From Voacanga thouarsii (taxonomy: Eukaryota; Streptophyta; Magnoliopsida; Gentianales; Apocynaceae), in the NCBI GenBank assembly GCA_026120185.1, contig JANUWF010001050.1:558001-622000 (forward strand): 64,000 nucleotides of DNA, given 5' to 3'. Within the stretch, counting starts at the first letter, position 1; every line of letters begins with the position of its first letter. Both the position numbers and the translations under genes were made by a program. Below the pieces are notes generated by a model. It did not search any database. It was not told where the DNA came from and saw nothing but the letters and a program-made list of their open reading frames with translations. Shown piece by piece: positions 23,723 to 34,484 of this stretch.

Positions 23723-25139
23723 CTTTTTCTTTTTTAATAAAAAGAAATATAAAAATTAGATCACACGATAATAATATACTTTAAGAATGAGTAATAACCT
23801 TTAGTTTGACAACTTAAAAAAAAAAACCAATTTGTTAGAAGATCAATAGACACGGCATAATATTCTCAACATACCAATGCAATTAACCAAAATCGTCACA
23901 CGAAATGAACAAAATCGTACTACAAGACCAAATAATACAGAAAACAATTTTTTAAGAAGATCAATAGACACATCATAATTTCTCAACAGAGAAGCAGATG
24001 AAGATGAAGAGAGAGTATGATGCTGACCTTTCCCTCAACTTCCCAAAACATCCCATTCTCAATTTCCTTGTATGGAAAGAGTCCGAGAGGAGCTCATCAC
24101 CTAAATCCAGGGGAAAATTGAACGTTAAAGCTACACAACAGTCCTAACAAGAAATGATATACTTTGTATCGTACAGAATGGTAAATAACAGCTGCAGCAT
24201 CTAGTGTTAAAGATCAGTTAAACACAAAGATCTATGACTACTAGTTCAATTTTGATTTGAACATATATCAGGAATCTTCAAAGTCATACTGAACAAATAG
24301 TTTCCTCCAGTAAAACCCAATAAACTAACCATCATAAATTCGAAACCACATCAATCTAAAAAAATATTTCTTTTCCTCCTTTTAGGTATCATGGAAAGAT
24401 TTCAACTTTAGATGAAACTCCGATTAGAAAGTAGAGAAAAGGAATGAAAAGCAAAAAAGATAAATCTACACAATTACTTCAAAAGAACAATCAAACAATT
24501 GTAAAAGCTTCAATTTTTAGACAAGCCCATCATGAAACCAAGTACAAACTACGCATCAACAATCCAGAATTCAATTGTACTTGAAAGCTGATAAAGAATT
24601 AACCTTTATGCCACCATACACATAAATTACATGGAGGGAAAAAAAAAAACCAAAGACCAACCAAGCAATTGAAAAAACAAAACCCAGAAATCCAGTATCA
24701 ATCAGATCAATTTCACAGCCAATTCACATATATGATAAGCATATATATCGCGTAAACAAAGGTAAATCAAATATTGAAAAAAAAAAAAACAAGCATAGCA
24801 GATGGGAAAAAAAAAAAAAAACAGAGTTCAATAGATGAATACGGGAAATCAAATCTTGATAGGCCAACATGATGATATATGCTCTCGGACGCCCCAAACA
24901 ACTGGTAACTGCCAAATGGGGAGAGAGCGCGAGAGGGTTTACAGTCAAGCAGACAGCAAGAATTAGTAGAAGGACGCGGGTCTGCGGAGGAAGAAAATTT
25001 TCGATGACGAAAAGGGGGAAAGCTTTTCTTCAATTGCCAACCGTGTCCCTTTCCATTTCCCACGTTCAAGATTCGATATGGGCTGGTATTATGTGTCTTG
25101 CTGGGCTAGTCTTGTATAAATAATGTCCTAATTTAAATG
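23723..25139. other. Central part of CACTA-1, no intact gene
   Basis: Sequence upstream (minus sense) of the Transposase_24 remnant. The ORFs near 24,767-25,123 have no recognised domain and contain long A or T runs. The GC-richer patch at 24,880-25,090 may be the former 5' end or promoter of the element's transcript. Confidence 0.4.
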
Positions 25140-26065
25140 AGACTTTTATTTTAATATTGTAACATTTTTTCATTAACGTCGGAAAAAATATATAAATTAT
25201 TGATATTTTAATTAAAAAATGACACTACATTTTTTTATTTTTTGATATTTTATTTTAAACATCGGGAATATCATTATTATATGGATACTTTTAATTAATG
25301 ACGAAAAATGTGTAGCTAGAATATATATTTTTTAATATTACGATGCATTTCCATTAACGTTGGTAAAAATATATAAAATGCCGACACTTTAATTAAAGAA
25401 TGACGCTACATTTTTTATTTGGCGACATTTTATTCTAAACATCGGGAATATTATTATTATAAGGACACTTTTAATTAATGACGGAAAAAAATGTAGCTAG
25501 AATAGATTTTTTTTTTTTTTAATATTACGACGCATTTCCATTAACGTCGGTAAAAATATATAAAATGCCGACACTTTAATTAAAGAATGACGCTACATTT
25601 TTTATTTGGCGACATATTATTCTAAACGTTGAGAATGTCATTATTATAGGGACACTTTTAATTAATGACGTAAAAAAAAGTGTAGCTATAAGAGATTTTA
25701 ATCTTAATATTACGACACATTTCTATTAATGTTGGGAAAATATATCAAACGTCGACACTTTAATAAAAAAATGACGCTATATTTTTTATTTGGCGACATT
25801 TTATTCTAAACGTCGAGAATGTCATTATTATAGGGACACTTTTAATTAATGACGTAAAAAAAGTGTAGCTATAAGATATTTTAATTTTAATATTACGACA
25901 CGTTTCCATTAACGTCGGGAAAGTATATCAAATGTTGACACTTTAATTAAAAAATGATGCTATATTTTTTATTTGGTGACATTTTATTCTAAACGTCGTA
26001 AATGTTATTATTGTAGGGACACTTTTAATTAATGACGTAAAAAAAGTGTAGTCAGAATAGATTTT
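25140..26065. repeat. Right subterminal tandem array of CACTA-1, about 185-bp units
   Basis: The block CATTAACGTCGG and its variants recur near 25,171, 25,352, 25,541, 25,722 and 25,908. Each unit contains GACGCTACATTTTTTATTTG and TTAATTAATGACG blocks. Spacing varies from 181 to 189 bp. Confidence 0.85.
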
Positions 26066-26078
26066 TGTTGTAGTGATA

Positions 26079-26465
26079 CAACAATACTGGTAGACTTTGT
26101 TCATACTCTTGCTACTCTAGACAAGCTAAAGAATGCAAGTATTTATAGACAAGGGACGAGTTGGTTACACCCCAACCAATATAGGGAAACTGTCCACTAT
26201 CCTACCAACCCATGACTTGGAATATGTTGACTTCACAGGTGCTATGTTAGAAAGAGCCATGTTGGCAATCTGGGTCTTGCAAGTCTAGTAATCGCCGTCT
26301 GACTTGGCAATCCTGTCTAACTAGCCAACTAAGCCATGTCTGCTTTAACTGCCCACAAGCCAAGGAAAGCACCAAGGAGCTAACCGGAGCCATCCACAGG
26401 TCATTGTCCCATCTCTGGCACATACTAAACCCACAGTGCCAAGGTACGTGATGAACGTACCAACA
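26079..26465 (-). repeat. 3' LTR of element C, right part
   Basis: It continues the LTR after CACTA-1 (CAACAATACTGGTAGACTTT onward) and matches 41,441-41,786. The end at ACCAACA is inferred from the TG..CA rule, because the corresponding end of the other LTR is outside the window. Confidence 0.8.
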
Positions 26466-27489
26466 TCCACACCAAGGCCGACCCGACCCGACTAAGCATG
26501 TCCTCGTCGACTTGAGGCCTGTCGTTCTGCCCAATATGCCTTAATTTGGTCCTCAAATTGCCACAATGTCATATTTTTCTCCCAAGTAGAGTTAACCTTG
26601 GACTCCCCCTTCTAATGTATCAAGTAGGAAGCCCTCCGGTTCTTTTTGCTTTGTCCTTCAATTCTGTGATCCAACACCCGATTAAAGTCTTTGTCAAACT
26701 ATTTTTGAACCACAGGAGGGGCACACCGAATTTTGCTTTTGCCTTCATCAAGCTCATCTTAGTTGAAAGGCTCCAAAAAGCTCATATGAAATGTTGGATG
26801 AACCTTTAACCAACTAGGTAGCTTTAGACGATAGGCCACCCATCTTACTTTCTTCACCACCTCAAAAGGTCCATCATACTTTGGAATCAACCCACGATGC
26901 TCTGTTTTGCTACAGATTTTCTTCCATATCTGGGGAGTCAGTTTGAGCATAACTATGTCTCCAACACTGAATTGGATATCCTTCCGTTTCAAATCAGCAT
27001 AGTGCTTCATCATTTGCTGGGCAAGGGTCAGGCTGTCTTTGGCCTCATCAATCAGCTCCTGCTTGGCTCGAGCAAACTGATAAGTAGTTGGACACTTAGT
27101 ATAAGTCTGACTAGCAGTAATGTCGTGGGGCATTGTTGGCTACTATCTATTTACCAACTCAAATGGACTAATCCATGTAAAAGAAGACCTATGCAAATTA
27201 TAACTAAATTGGGCTACATCAAGTAATTCTACCTAATTTTTTTGACTAGCATTATCTAAAGAATTTTTCCAGCAAGGTATTGATATTCTCAGTCTGACCG
27301 TTTGTTTGAGGATGTGTAGTAGTAGAGAACTTTAGTACTGTCCTAAGAAAGCCAAATAGTGTCGTCTAGAAACGACCAGTGAACCTTGTGTCCCGATCAC
27401 TCACAATGTCCACTGGCAACCCGAAATATTTCACCATGCTTCTGAAAAACAAGTCAGTAGCAATTTCTGTGCAAGCCTTAGAAGTAGCC
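26466..27489 (-). pseudogene. Element C pol, C-terminal part: integrase and chromodomain
   Basis: The minus strand carries the second half of integrase, with Asp in IVSDRDTRFTGRF (near 27,390) and Glu in THPQTNGQTEN (near 27,290). A frame with the GPFEVVKKVRWVAYRLKLP region (26,759-27,133) follows, then a chromodomain-like end with LDHRIEG, SYLIH and STWEKNMTLWQFEDQI (26,560-26,690). Stops occur throughout. The first half of integrase is at 37,602 onward, because element B is inserted between. Confidence 0.85.
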
Positions 27490-28868
27490 TAATAGGGGCT
27501 AAAATCATCATCTATTTTCTAATTATTTGAGATTATTTTGTGATACATTTGATGTAATAACTAAGAATATTCATTCATATTTGATATTTGACCTTTAGGT
27601 ATTTTGGTATTTTTATGCAGATTAAACCAAGAAAAAAGGAAAAAATCGACGCCAGGTAGAGCGCGACCGGCGCTGGTCGTGCACAGCATAGCAAGCGCTG
27701 GCCTACGACTGAAACGGAGCTGGAAAACAAAGAAAAACAGAGCAATGTTAGGGTGCGACTAGAGCACGGCTGGTGTTGGCCGTGGGGGACTGGGCAGGCG
27801 CCGGCGCTAGGCTGTTCAGAGGCGGCAAATTTTCTTTTTGCTAGCGGATTTGGAAATTTCTTAAGAGTTTTAGTACTTTTCAACTTGTACTTAGCTTAGA
27901 ACTCTTAGGGGACGGTTTTTGGCATCATGGGAGCTTATTTAAGTAAGGAAAACACAAGAGAAACACATGAATCCAATGAGTAAAATCTGAAATCAATCAT
28001 TAAAAAGGAAATTCATCATTCAAGGGGTATTGTTCAAGAAGGTCTTCAAGGAAGAAGAAGGGGGCTTGTCTATGAATTCTTTCTTTTACCTTTGTTTTCT
28101 TTTTCTAGAACAATGATGTGATCAATATTTTCATTGTAATTTGACATTATTTTGGGATTCACGATGTTTGAATTAATTTAGTCTTCTGATCAATTGATTA
28201 TTATTGATTGGTTTTTCTTATTAACTTGCTTGTAAAAGAGGTTCAGAGGGGTTTCAATTTAATTAATTTCATATTTGTTATCTTTTAACTTGCTTGCAAA
28301 AAGGGTTAATTGTCAAGAACTTGGGTAATCAAAGATTTGTTGATGATTGCTAGAATATAGAATCATTGGTTAATTTCATACTTTAAATTACCTAGAATAT
28401 TGGGTTTATGTAAGGATTAATTTTAATGCACCTTTTAGGTAAATTAGTTGAGACAGAATATGTTCACTGATTTAGCTACAGGGTAGTGATTCCATGGATT
28501 ACAAACGAAGTAGGTCTATTTGAATTCCTTCATGATGCAAAGATAATAATTGATTGTGATAATTATTAAGTAATTAATTACCATGTCTTTGAGAATATTT
28601 ATCTAAGTGCATATTCTTTTATAGTTATACATTTTTCTTTATTTTCTTTTTTATTCTCTTATCACTTTATTGGGTTGGTTAAACAATGAATGAAAAGTAA
28701 CTAATGGTAGTTGTTCCTTAAGGATCGATACTCGTTAATTTCCTGTACTATACTTGCGATGCGTATACTTGCTCATATGTGTAATTTGGGAATTAATATT
28801 TTAATTAAAATTTGGGAATTAATGTTTTAATAAAATATGATTTTTATGCATCTAAATATTATGCATCA
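27490..28868 (+). repeat. 5' LTR of element B
   Basis: It starts TAATAGGGGCTAAAATCAT (mutated from TGATAGGGG in the other copy) and ends TTATGCATCA. It carries a GC-rich patch (27,640-27,800) in otherwise AT-rich DNA. Confidence 0.9.
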
Positions 28869-28874
28869 AGTTTT

Positions 28875-28892
28875 TGGCGCCGTTGCCGGGGA
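28875..28892 (+). promoter_or_regulatory. Primer-binding site of element B
   Basis: TGGCGCCGTTGCCGGGGA is an exact complement of the 3' end of plant tRNA-Asp, as used by Athila-type elements. Confidence 0.92.
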
Positions 28893-29640
28893 ATAATATC
28901 GTGAAAGCTTGAATTTTATTGATTTAACCATGTTTATATGTATATATGTAAATATGTATATATGTTCTTCGTGTAAATTACTGCCATATCTTGTTGTGTG
29001 TAATTGTATCTTAATTAACTAACTTAGTTTATGTCGTACTTTACTCACAAACTTGGCTCAATATTGTACTGGTATGCCAATTATTCCTACTCACCCCACT
29101 TTGTATTCATGAAACTAATAAGATACCATATACAAGTAACATGGCCAATTGGAACATATGGAAATATCTTTAAAATTCTCAAAAAATGACACCTTGGCCA
29201 TCAGACTCAACTGCTCTAGAAGCAATATTGGGAAAATTTGCAACCCATGTGACCAAGCGATTCCACGAAATAGATGACGCGCTTAGAAAATTTGAGAAAA
29301 TTCTTCGAAACATGGAGAGACAAATTTGGTTTTTAACGGATTTAGTGTTAAAATCATAAGAACGGTCACTATTAGGGTTGGAAACTTAAGAGGATTCAGC
29401 AGCCATTATATTGAGGAAGGGTAGAGAGCTGCTTGATACAACACATCGGTCCTTACCTGAAGATAAAATTGATGACTCCAGAGAAGAACTGGCGCCGACT
29501 CCCCTCTGTGCACTACTCAAAAAGCAAGTCAAAAATCTAGGTTTACAACTAGCGGTTCCTTACCCCACCCGAGCACATAAACATCCCACTTAGTGAGGCT
29601 TTAATACACATACCCAAATATGCAAAGTTCCTAAAAGTAT
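28893..29640 (+). pseudogene. Element B gag remnant
   Basis: Only fragments can be read, such as the frame from about 29,188 (TPWPSDSTALEAILGKF, then a charged heptad-like stretch KRFHEIDDALRKFEKILRNM) and a frame at 29,411-29,593. Stops and frameshifts are frequent. Identity as gag rests mainly on its place between the primer site and the protease. Confidence 0.5.
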
Positions 29641-29668
29641 ACTTGTTAATAAGAAGAGATTTGAATAA

Positions 29669-30640
29669 TTGTCCACTGTGGTCTTGAATGAAGAATGCTC
29701 CGCCGTCTGGCAAGACCAATGGAATTTGCCACGAAAAAAAAAGAATTTAAGGAGTTTTTCTATTCTTTATCTTGTTGGTATTCTTATATTTTGTAATGCA
29801 TTAGTTGACTTCGGTGCTAGCATTAATTTTTTGCCATACAAAACTTTCCAGAAACTAGGTCTAGGTGAACCTAAACCTACTAGGATGAGCATTCAACTTG
29901 CAGATATGTCTATTAAATACCTTAGGGGAATAATAGAAGATGTACTTATTAAAGTGAATAGATTCATATTTTCTATGGATTTTGTTATTCTTGATATGTG
30001 ATCATAATATACCATCGAATCTAAAGGGAAAGTTCTACAGAATAGACGTAAGACCTGTTTTGCTATATGGCACGGAATGTTGAGCAGTTAAAAGGTGTTA
30101 TATTAAAAAAATGAAAGTAGTTGAGATGCGTATATTACGGTGGATATGTAGATATACTAGAAATGATAGAGTCAGAAATGACACTATTAGGAAAAATGTG
30201 GAAGTGGCATCTATTGAGAAAAAGATGAGAGAAAGCCGCCTGTGTTGATTTAGACATATATAGAGAAGACCGAGGGATACTCCTATTAGGAGCATTGAGG
30301 GAGGAAGGCATGATAGGTTAGATAGAGGTAGAAGTAGATTTAAAATGACACGGATAGAGATGATTTGGAAAGATATGTCTTTGTTAGATTTGGATGAGAG
30401 TATGGCGGTCGATAGAAGGAAGTGGAGAGAGATGATTCATATGGATAACCACACGTTGCCTGACATTGATTTATATAGCCGATCCTAAGTTTCTTGGGAT
30501 TAAGGCTTAGTTTGTTGTTATTGATATGAATGAATATTTTAAAGTCCCCTTAATCCTAGGACGACCCTTTCTAGCTACTGTTAAAACTTTAATTGATGTT
30601 TATGGGGGAAAGTTAACACAGGGTTGGAAATGAAGAAGTC
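29669..30640 (+). pseudogene. Element B aspartic protease, split by a LINE
   Basis: The plus strand reads CNALVDFGASINFLPYKTF, then LADMSIKYLRGIIEDVLIKV and FVILDM, followed after the LINE insertion by a frame with [19 protein letters not shown]. This is the typical Athila protease, but the active-site D-x-G reads D-F-G. The gene is interrupted at 29,998 and frameshifted after the insertion. Confidence 0.85.
29999..30520 (+). mobile_element. 5'-truncated RTE-type LINE
   Basis: A 522-bp insert is flanked by a perfect 8-bp duplication, TTGATATG (29,991-29,998 and 30,521-30,528). It encodes, with several stops, the C-terminal region of plant RTE reverse transcriptases: KFYRIDVRPVLLYGTEC, KMKVVEMRILRWICRYTRND, a KKMRESRL motif and DRRKWREMIH. 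It ends in the family's 3' tail (GCCGATCCTAAGTTTCTTGG, then TTTGTTGTTATTG). Confidence 0.92.
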
Positions 30641-30696
30641 ATTATTCAAATCCACAAAAGCGTGCAGTATCCTATGTCTTCTGATGATTCTTATTT

Positions 30697-31915
30697 GTGG
30701 TTGATATTCTTGATGAGTCTATCTTTGATTTTGTGCAGGACTCATTGGCCAATAACTCTATGGAATTGATGGAGAGTTCAATTGCATATTTGGAGGACCC
30801 AAGTAATAACCTTGAGTTGGGAGAGTTCAAACAAATAAAAAAAAGCAATTTGGGAAGGATGAATTTGTTCATTGAGGAACCACCGAAATTAGACTTAAAA
30901 GACCTACCCGAGCACTTGGAATATACATTTTTAGCTAACGGAAGAAAATTGCCAGTGATCATAGCAAAAGACCTTACATTGGAACAAAAGGCCAAATTCG
31001 TAAGCTTATTGGAAAAATATAAGGGAGTCATAGCATGAAAAATCACATATATTAAGGGAATTAGCCATTCCTTTTGCACGTACAAAATATTGTTAGAAGA
31101 ATAAGCAAAGCCTGTAGTGCAACCCTAACGTAGGTTGAACCCAAACATGAGTGATGTAGTAAAAGGTGAGGTGATTAAACTCTTAGATTCATGCATCATT
31201 TATCCCATTTCTGATAGTATTTGGGTAAATTCAACACAAGTGGTACCAAAGAAAGGAGGAATAATGGTGAGCCTAAATGAAAAAAAAGAGTTGATCCTAA
31301 TAAGATTGGTAACCGATTGGAGGGTTTGCATCGATTATAGGAAGTTGAATGAGGTAATTAGGAAGAACCATTTTCCTTTCCCTTTCATTGATCAAATGTT
31401 AGAAAGACTAGTCGGACATAAGTTTTATTACTTCTTAGATGGTTTTTTCGGTTATTTTCAAATTCCCATAACGCCGGAGGATAAAGAGAAAACTACTTTT
31501 ACATGTACTTTTGGTACTTTTGCATATCGTTGTATACCTTTTGGTCTTTGTAATGGTCTAGGAACTTTCTAAAGATGCATGATAGCTATCTTTAAAGGAC
31601 TTGTGGGAGATATCATGAAAGTATTTATGGATAACTTTTCTATTTTTGGTAATTCTTTTGATTTGTGTTTGGCCAATCTAGAAAAAGTGCTCCAAAGATG
31701 TGAAGAGACCAACTTTATGCTTAATTGGAAAAAAATGTCACTTTATGCTGCAAGAAGGTATTGTGTTGGGACACAAGATTTCAAGGAAATGTATTGAGGT
31801 TAATAGAACAAAAATTGACATAATTGAGAAACTTCCTTCTCGTATTTTGGTGAAGGCTATCCAAAATTTCTTGGTCATGCAAGTTTTTATAGGAGTTTTA
31901 TTTTGGATTTCTTAA
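30697..31915 (+). pseudogene. Element B reverse transcriptase
   Basis: A linker frame (30,697-31,038; PPKLDLKDLPEHLEYTFL) leads to the RT (31,135-31,572; VTDWRVCIDYRKLNEV, FPFIDQMLERL, PFGLCN) and a further frame with FMDNFSIFGNSFDLCL (31,579-31,797). The catalytic Y/F-M-D-D reads F-M-D-N, so the second Asp is lost. Stops at 31,036-31,038 and 31,570-31,572 and a frameshift near 31,740 also break it. Confidence 0.9.
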
Positions 31916-32529
31916 AAATTTCTAAACCTCTTACTTCTTTACTTAAAAAAAAAAAAATGCTAGTTTTAATTTTGATGATAAGTGTCTCAATGCTTTTAAT
32001 GTGTTTAAAATAAAATTGATCAATTCTCCTATTTTAATTACATCGGATTGGTCTATTCCTTTTAAACTAATGTGTGATGCAAGTAACTATGCAGTAGGCG
32101 CAGTGCATGGACAAAGAAGGAATAAGCATTTTCAACCAATCTACTATGCAAGCAAGACTCTTACGACAACATAAGAGATGGAACTACATCACAACGGAAA
32201 AAGTATTGCTTGCAATAGTGTTTGCTTTCGATAAATTCCGTTCTTATCTTGTTTTGTCCAAAGTCATTGTGTATACAGATTATTTCGCCCTTAAATACCT
32301 ACTAACCAAACATGATTCCAAACAAAGATTGATAAGATGGGTATTATTGTTGCAGGAATTTGATTTGAAAATTGGGGGCATGAAGTGAGTGGAAAATTTG
32401 GCTGCAGATCATTTATCTAAGTTGGAAAACCCCAAATTGAAACCATTGGCAGAAGAAGATATCAACGACACCTTCTTGGATGAACAACTTCCACTCGTTA
32501 ATGGTCAGATTTCTCAAACTCCTTAGTTT
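31916..32529 (+). pseudogene. Element B RNase H
   Basis: Frames at 31,960-32,440 read an eroded RNase [50 protein letters not shown] and NLAADHLSKLE. The usual His of TDHAALKYLL is changed ([10 protein letters not shown]). A stop near 32,386 breaks the frame. Confidence 0.85.
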
Positions 32530-33775
32530 GTGAATTTTGCTAACTATTTGGTTGCAGAAATTATTTCTAAGGATTTCACATCGCAACAAAAGAAGAAATT
32601 CCTCACCGAAGTAAAGCATTACTTTTGGGAAGATCCGAACTTATTCAAGTGTTGCGTAGATAAAATAATTCGAATGTGTGTGGATTTTGAGGAAAGTGCG
32701 AACACTTTATGATATTGTCATGAGGGACCCGTGAGAGTCCACTACCAAGCTAACAATATTGCAAAAAAGGTGCTTGAGTTTGGATTCTATTGGCCAACAC
32801 TTTTTAAAGACTCTCATAGGTTTGTTCAAAATTGTAATTGGTGTTAACGTACTGGTAACATTTCTAAATCTAGTGAGATGCCATTGCAAAATTTTCAAGT
32901 CTGTGAAATATTTGATTGTTGGAGAATAGATTTTATAGGCCATTTTTCTAATTCTTTGGATTACAAATACATCATGGTTGCGGTTGATTATATGTCTAAG
33001 TGGGTTAAGGTACAAGCTTTGCCAACTAACGACGCACAAGTTGTGGTCAAATTCCTTAAAAAGCTTTTCACCTGGTTTGGTGTACTTAAAGTATTCATTA
33101 GTGATAGGAGAACACACTTTTGTAATAACCAATTGGAAAAATTTTCAAACACTTAGGTGTTACCTATAAGTTTGCTATCCCCTATTACCCCCAAACAAGT
33201 AGCCAAGTTGAGGTAGTGAATAGAAAGCTCAAGAGAATTTTGGAAAAGGTGGTTAGCCATACACGAAATGATTGGAGTCTAAAATTGGATGACACTCTTT
33301 AGGTAAAACTCCTTATTGCTTGGTTTATGGAAAATCTTATCATGTACTTATGGAGATTGAACATAAAGCTTATTGGGCTATAAAACTTCTTAATTTTGAT
33401 CTTGAGTTTGCTGAAAAATCAAGGTTACTCCACTTGAACACATTAGAGGAATTGCGTACGGAGGCCTATGATAATTCCATGATATACAAAGAAAGGGTAA
33501 AATGCTAGCATGCCAAAAACATTTTCCAAAATAGGGAGTTTAAGGAAGGTAATCAAGTGTTGTTATTTAATTTTGGCTTATGACTCTTTCCGGGTAAGTT
33601 GAAATCAAGGTGGTCTGGACCGTATGTGGTAAGTAAGATCTTTTCCTTTGGTACTCTTGAAGTTACTCATCCAACTAATGGCACTTTTAAAGTGAATGGG
33701 AATCGAGTGAAGCATTATTTAGGTGAGGCTCTTGGCAATTTGGAGCAAGTGGATGTTTTTCTACGTGATGCATAG
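32530..33775 (+). pseudogene. Element B integrase
   Basis: It shows remnants of the N-terminal zinc region (CHEGPVRVHYQANNIAKKV, then FVQNCNWC), then the core with Asp in [12 protein letters not shown], Asp in [12 protein letters not shown], and Glu in QVEVVNRKLKRILE, and a C-terminal region ending near 33,770 (GTLEVTHPTNG, then FKVNGNRVKHY). The catalytic triad is present, but stops near 32,850, 33,156 and 33,300 and a frameshift make it non-functional. Confidence 0.85.
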
Positions 33776-34470
33776 AATCCTTCAGCTACTTCTTTGTTTT
33801 TCTTATTTTATTTTAGTTTATTTTCCTTTTCTATTTTTATGTTTTTGTTTCTTTTTTGGAAGTATTTTCTTTTTTGATCTTCTTCCCCTCTATTTATTTT
33901 GGTCCATTGGCTTTGCTTTATTTGTTCGGTGCACTCTCTTAAAGATATCATGAAGGCAAAAAGACAAGAAAGAGTAAAGAAAGAAAATGTTGAAAAAATG
34001 ACATAGCAAGAAAAATATATAATGACTATAATGGGGCCAATACAGTGCATGAAGAGAAATCCATTCACTTGAGGTTATTAATGCCCTGAGTCATTGCAAA
34101 AAAAAAAAAAGAGTGGAGTGTCTTCCTTAGATTATTATTTGAATTGTGCAATTTTTGAGTTTATAATACTTGAATTGGTTAGATAGCTTGACTTATATGA
34201 TTCATATTATATATGTTTTTGCTTGAGGGGTGAAATAATTTCTTAGACTAAAGTGTAAACTTACTTAATTTGACTTCAAAGGCCTTGATATGTTTGATCT
34301 AATGCTTCAATTTGCAAATATTTTCAAATGGTTGAAAGAATGACAAGATCATATCTAAAGTTTGAAGGAGAATTGTAGCTTTGTTATGGTAAAAAATTTT
34401 AAAAGTTAAACTTGTATTGTCTTGTTTTTCTTAGTCTTAAATACTTTGCTTGAGGACAAGCAAAGATTCA
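33776..34470 (+). other. 3' untranslated region of element B
   Basis: T-rich, then AT-rich sequence between integrase and the polypurine tract. It is shorter than the env-bearing space in some Athila elements, and no env-like ORF with signal peptide or membrane segment was found. Confidence 0.5.
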
Positions 34471-34484
34471 AGTGTGGGGGAACG
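34471..34484 (+). promoter_or_regulatory. Polypurine tract of element B
   Basis: AGTGTGGGGGAACG lies immediately before the 3' LTR. The same motif, in reverse orientation, adjoins the LTR of element E at 62,741. Confidence 0.8.

Larger units (their letters stand above)
22136..26075 (-). mobile_element. CACTA (En/Spm) element 1
   Basis: The left end is CACTATAACAAA and the right end, reverse complemented, is CACTACAACAAA. The 3-bp duplication ATA is perfect (22,133-22,135 and 26,076-26,078). The empty site is preserved in the other LTR of element C near 41,435 (AACAATACAACAATG). Length is 3,940 bp. It has an irregular GTC/GACGC-rich array at the left (22,150-22,800), a transposase-associated remnant in the middle, and about five tandem units of roughly 185 bp at the right (25,140-26,065). 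It has no TNP2-like transposase, so it is a deletion derivative. Confidence 0.92.

Noticed and set aside
33776..34470. env-like gene of element B
   Set aside because: The membrane-like ORFs on both strands come from T-rich sequence, without signal peptide, start context or length typical of Athila env.
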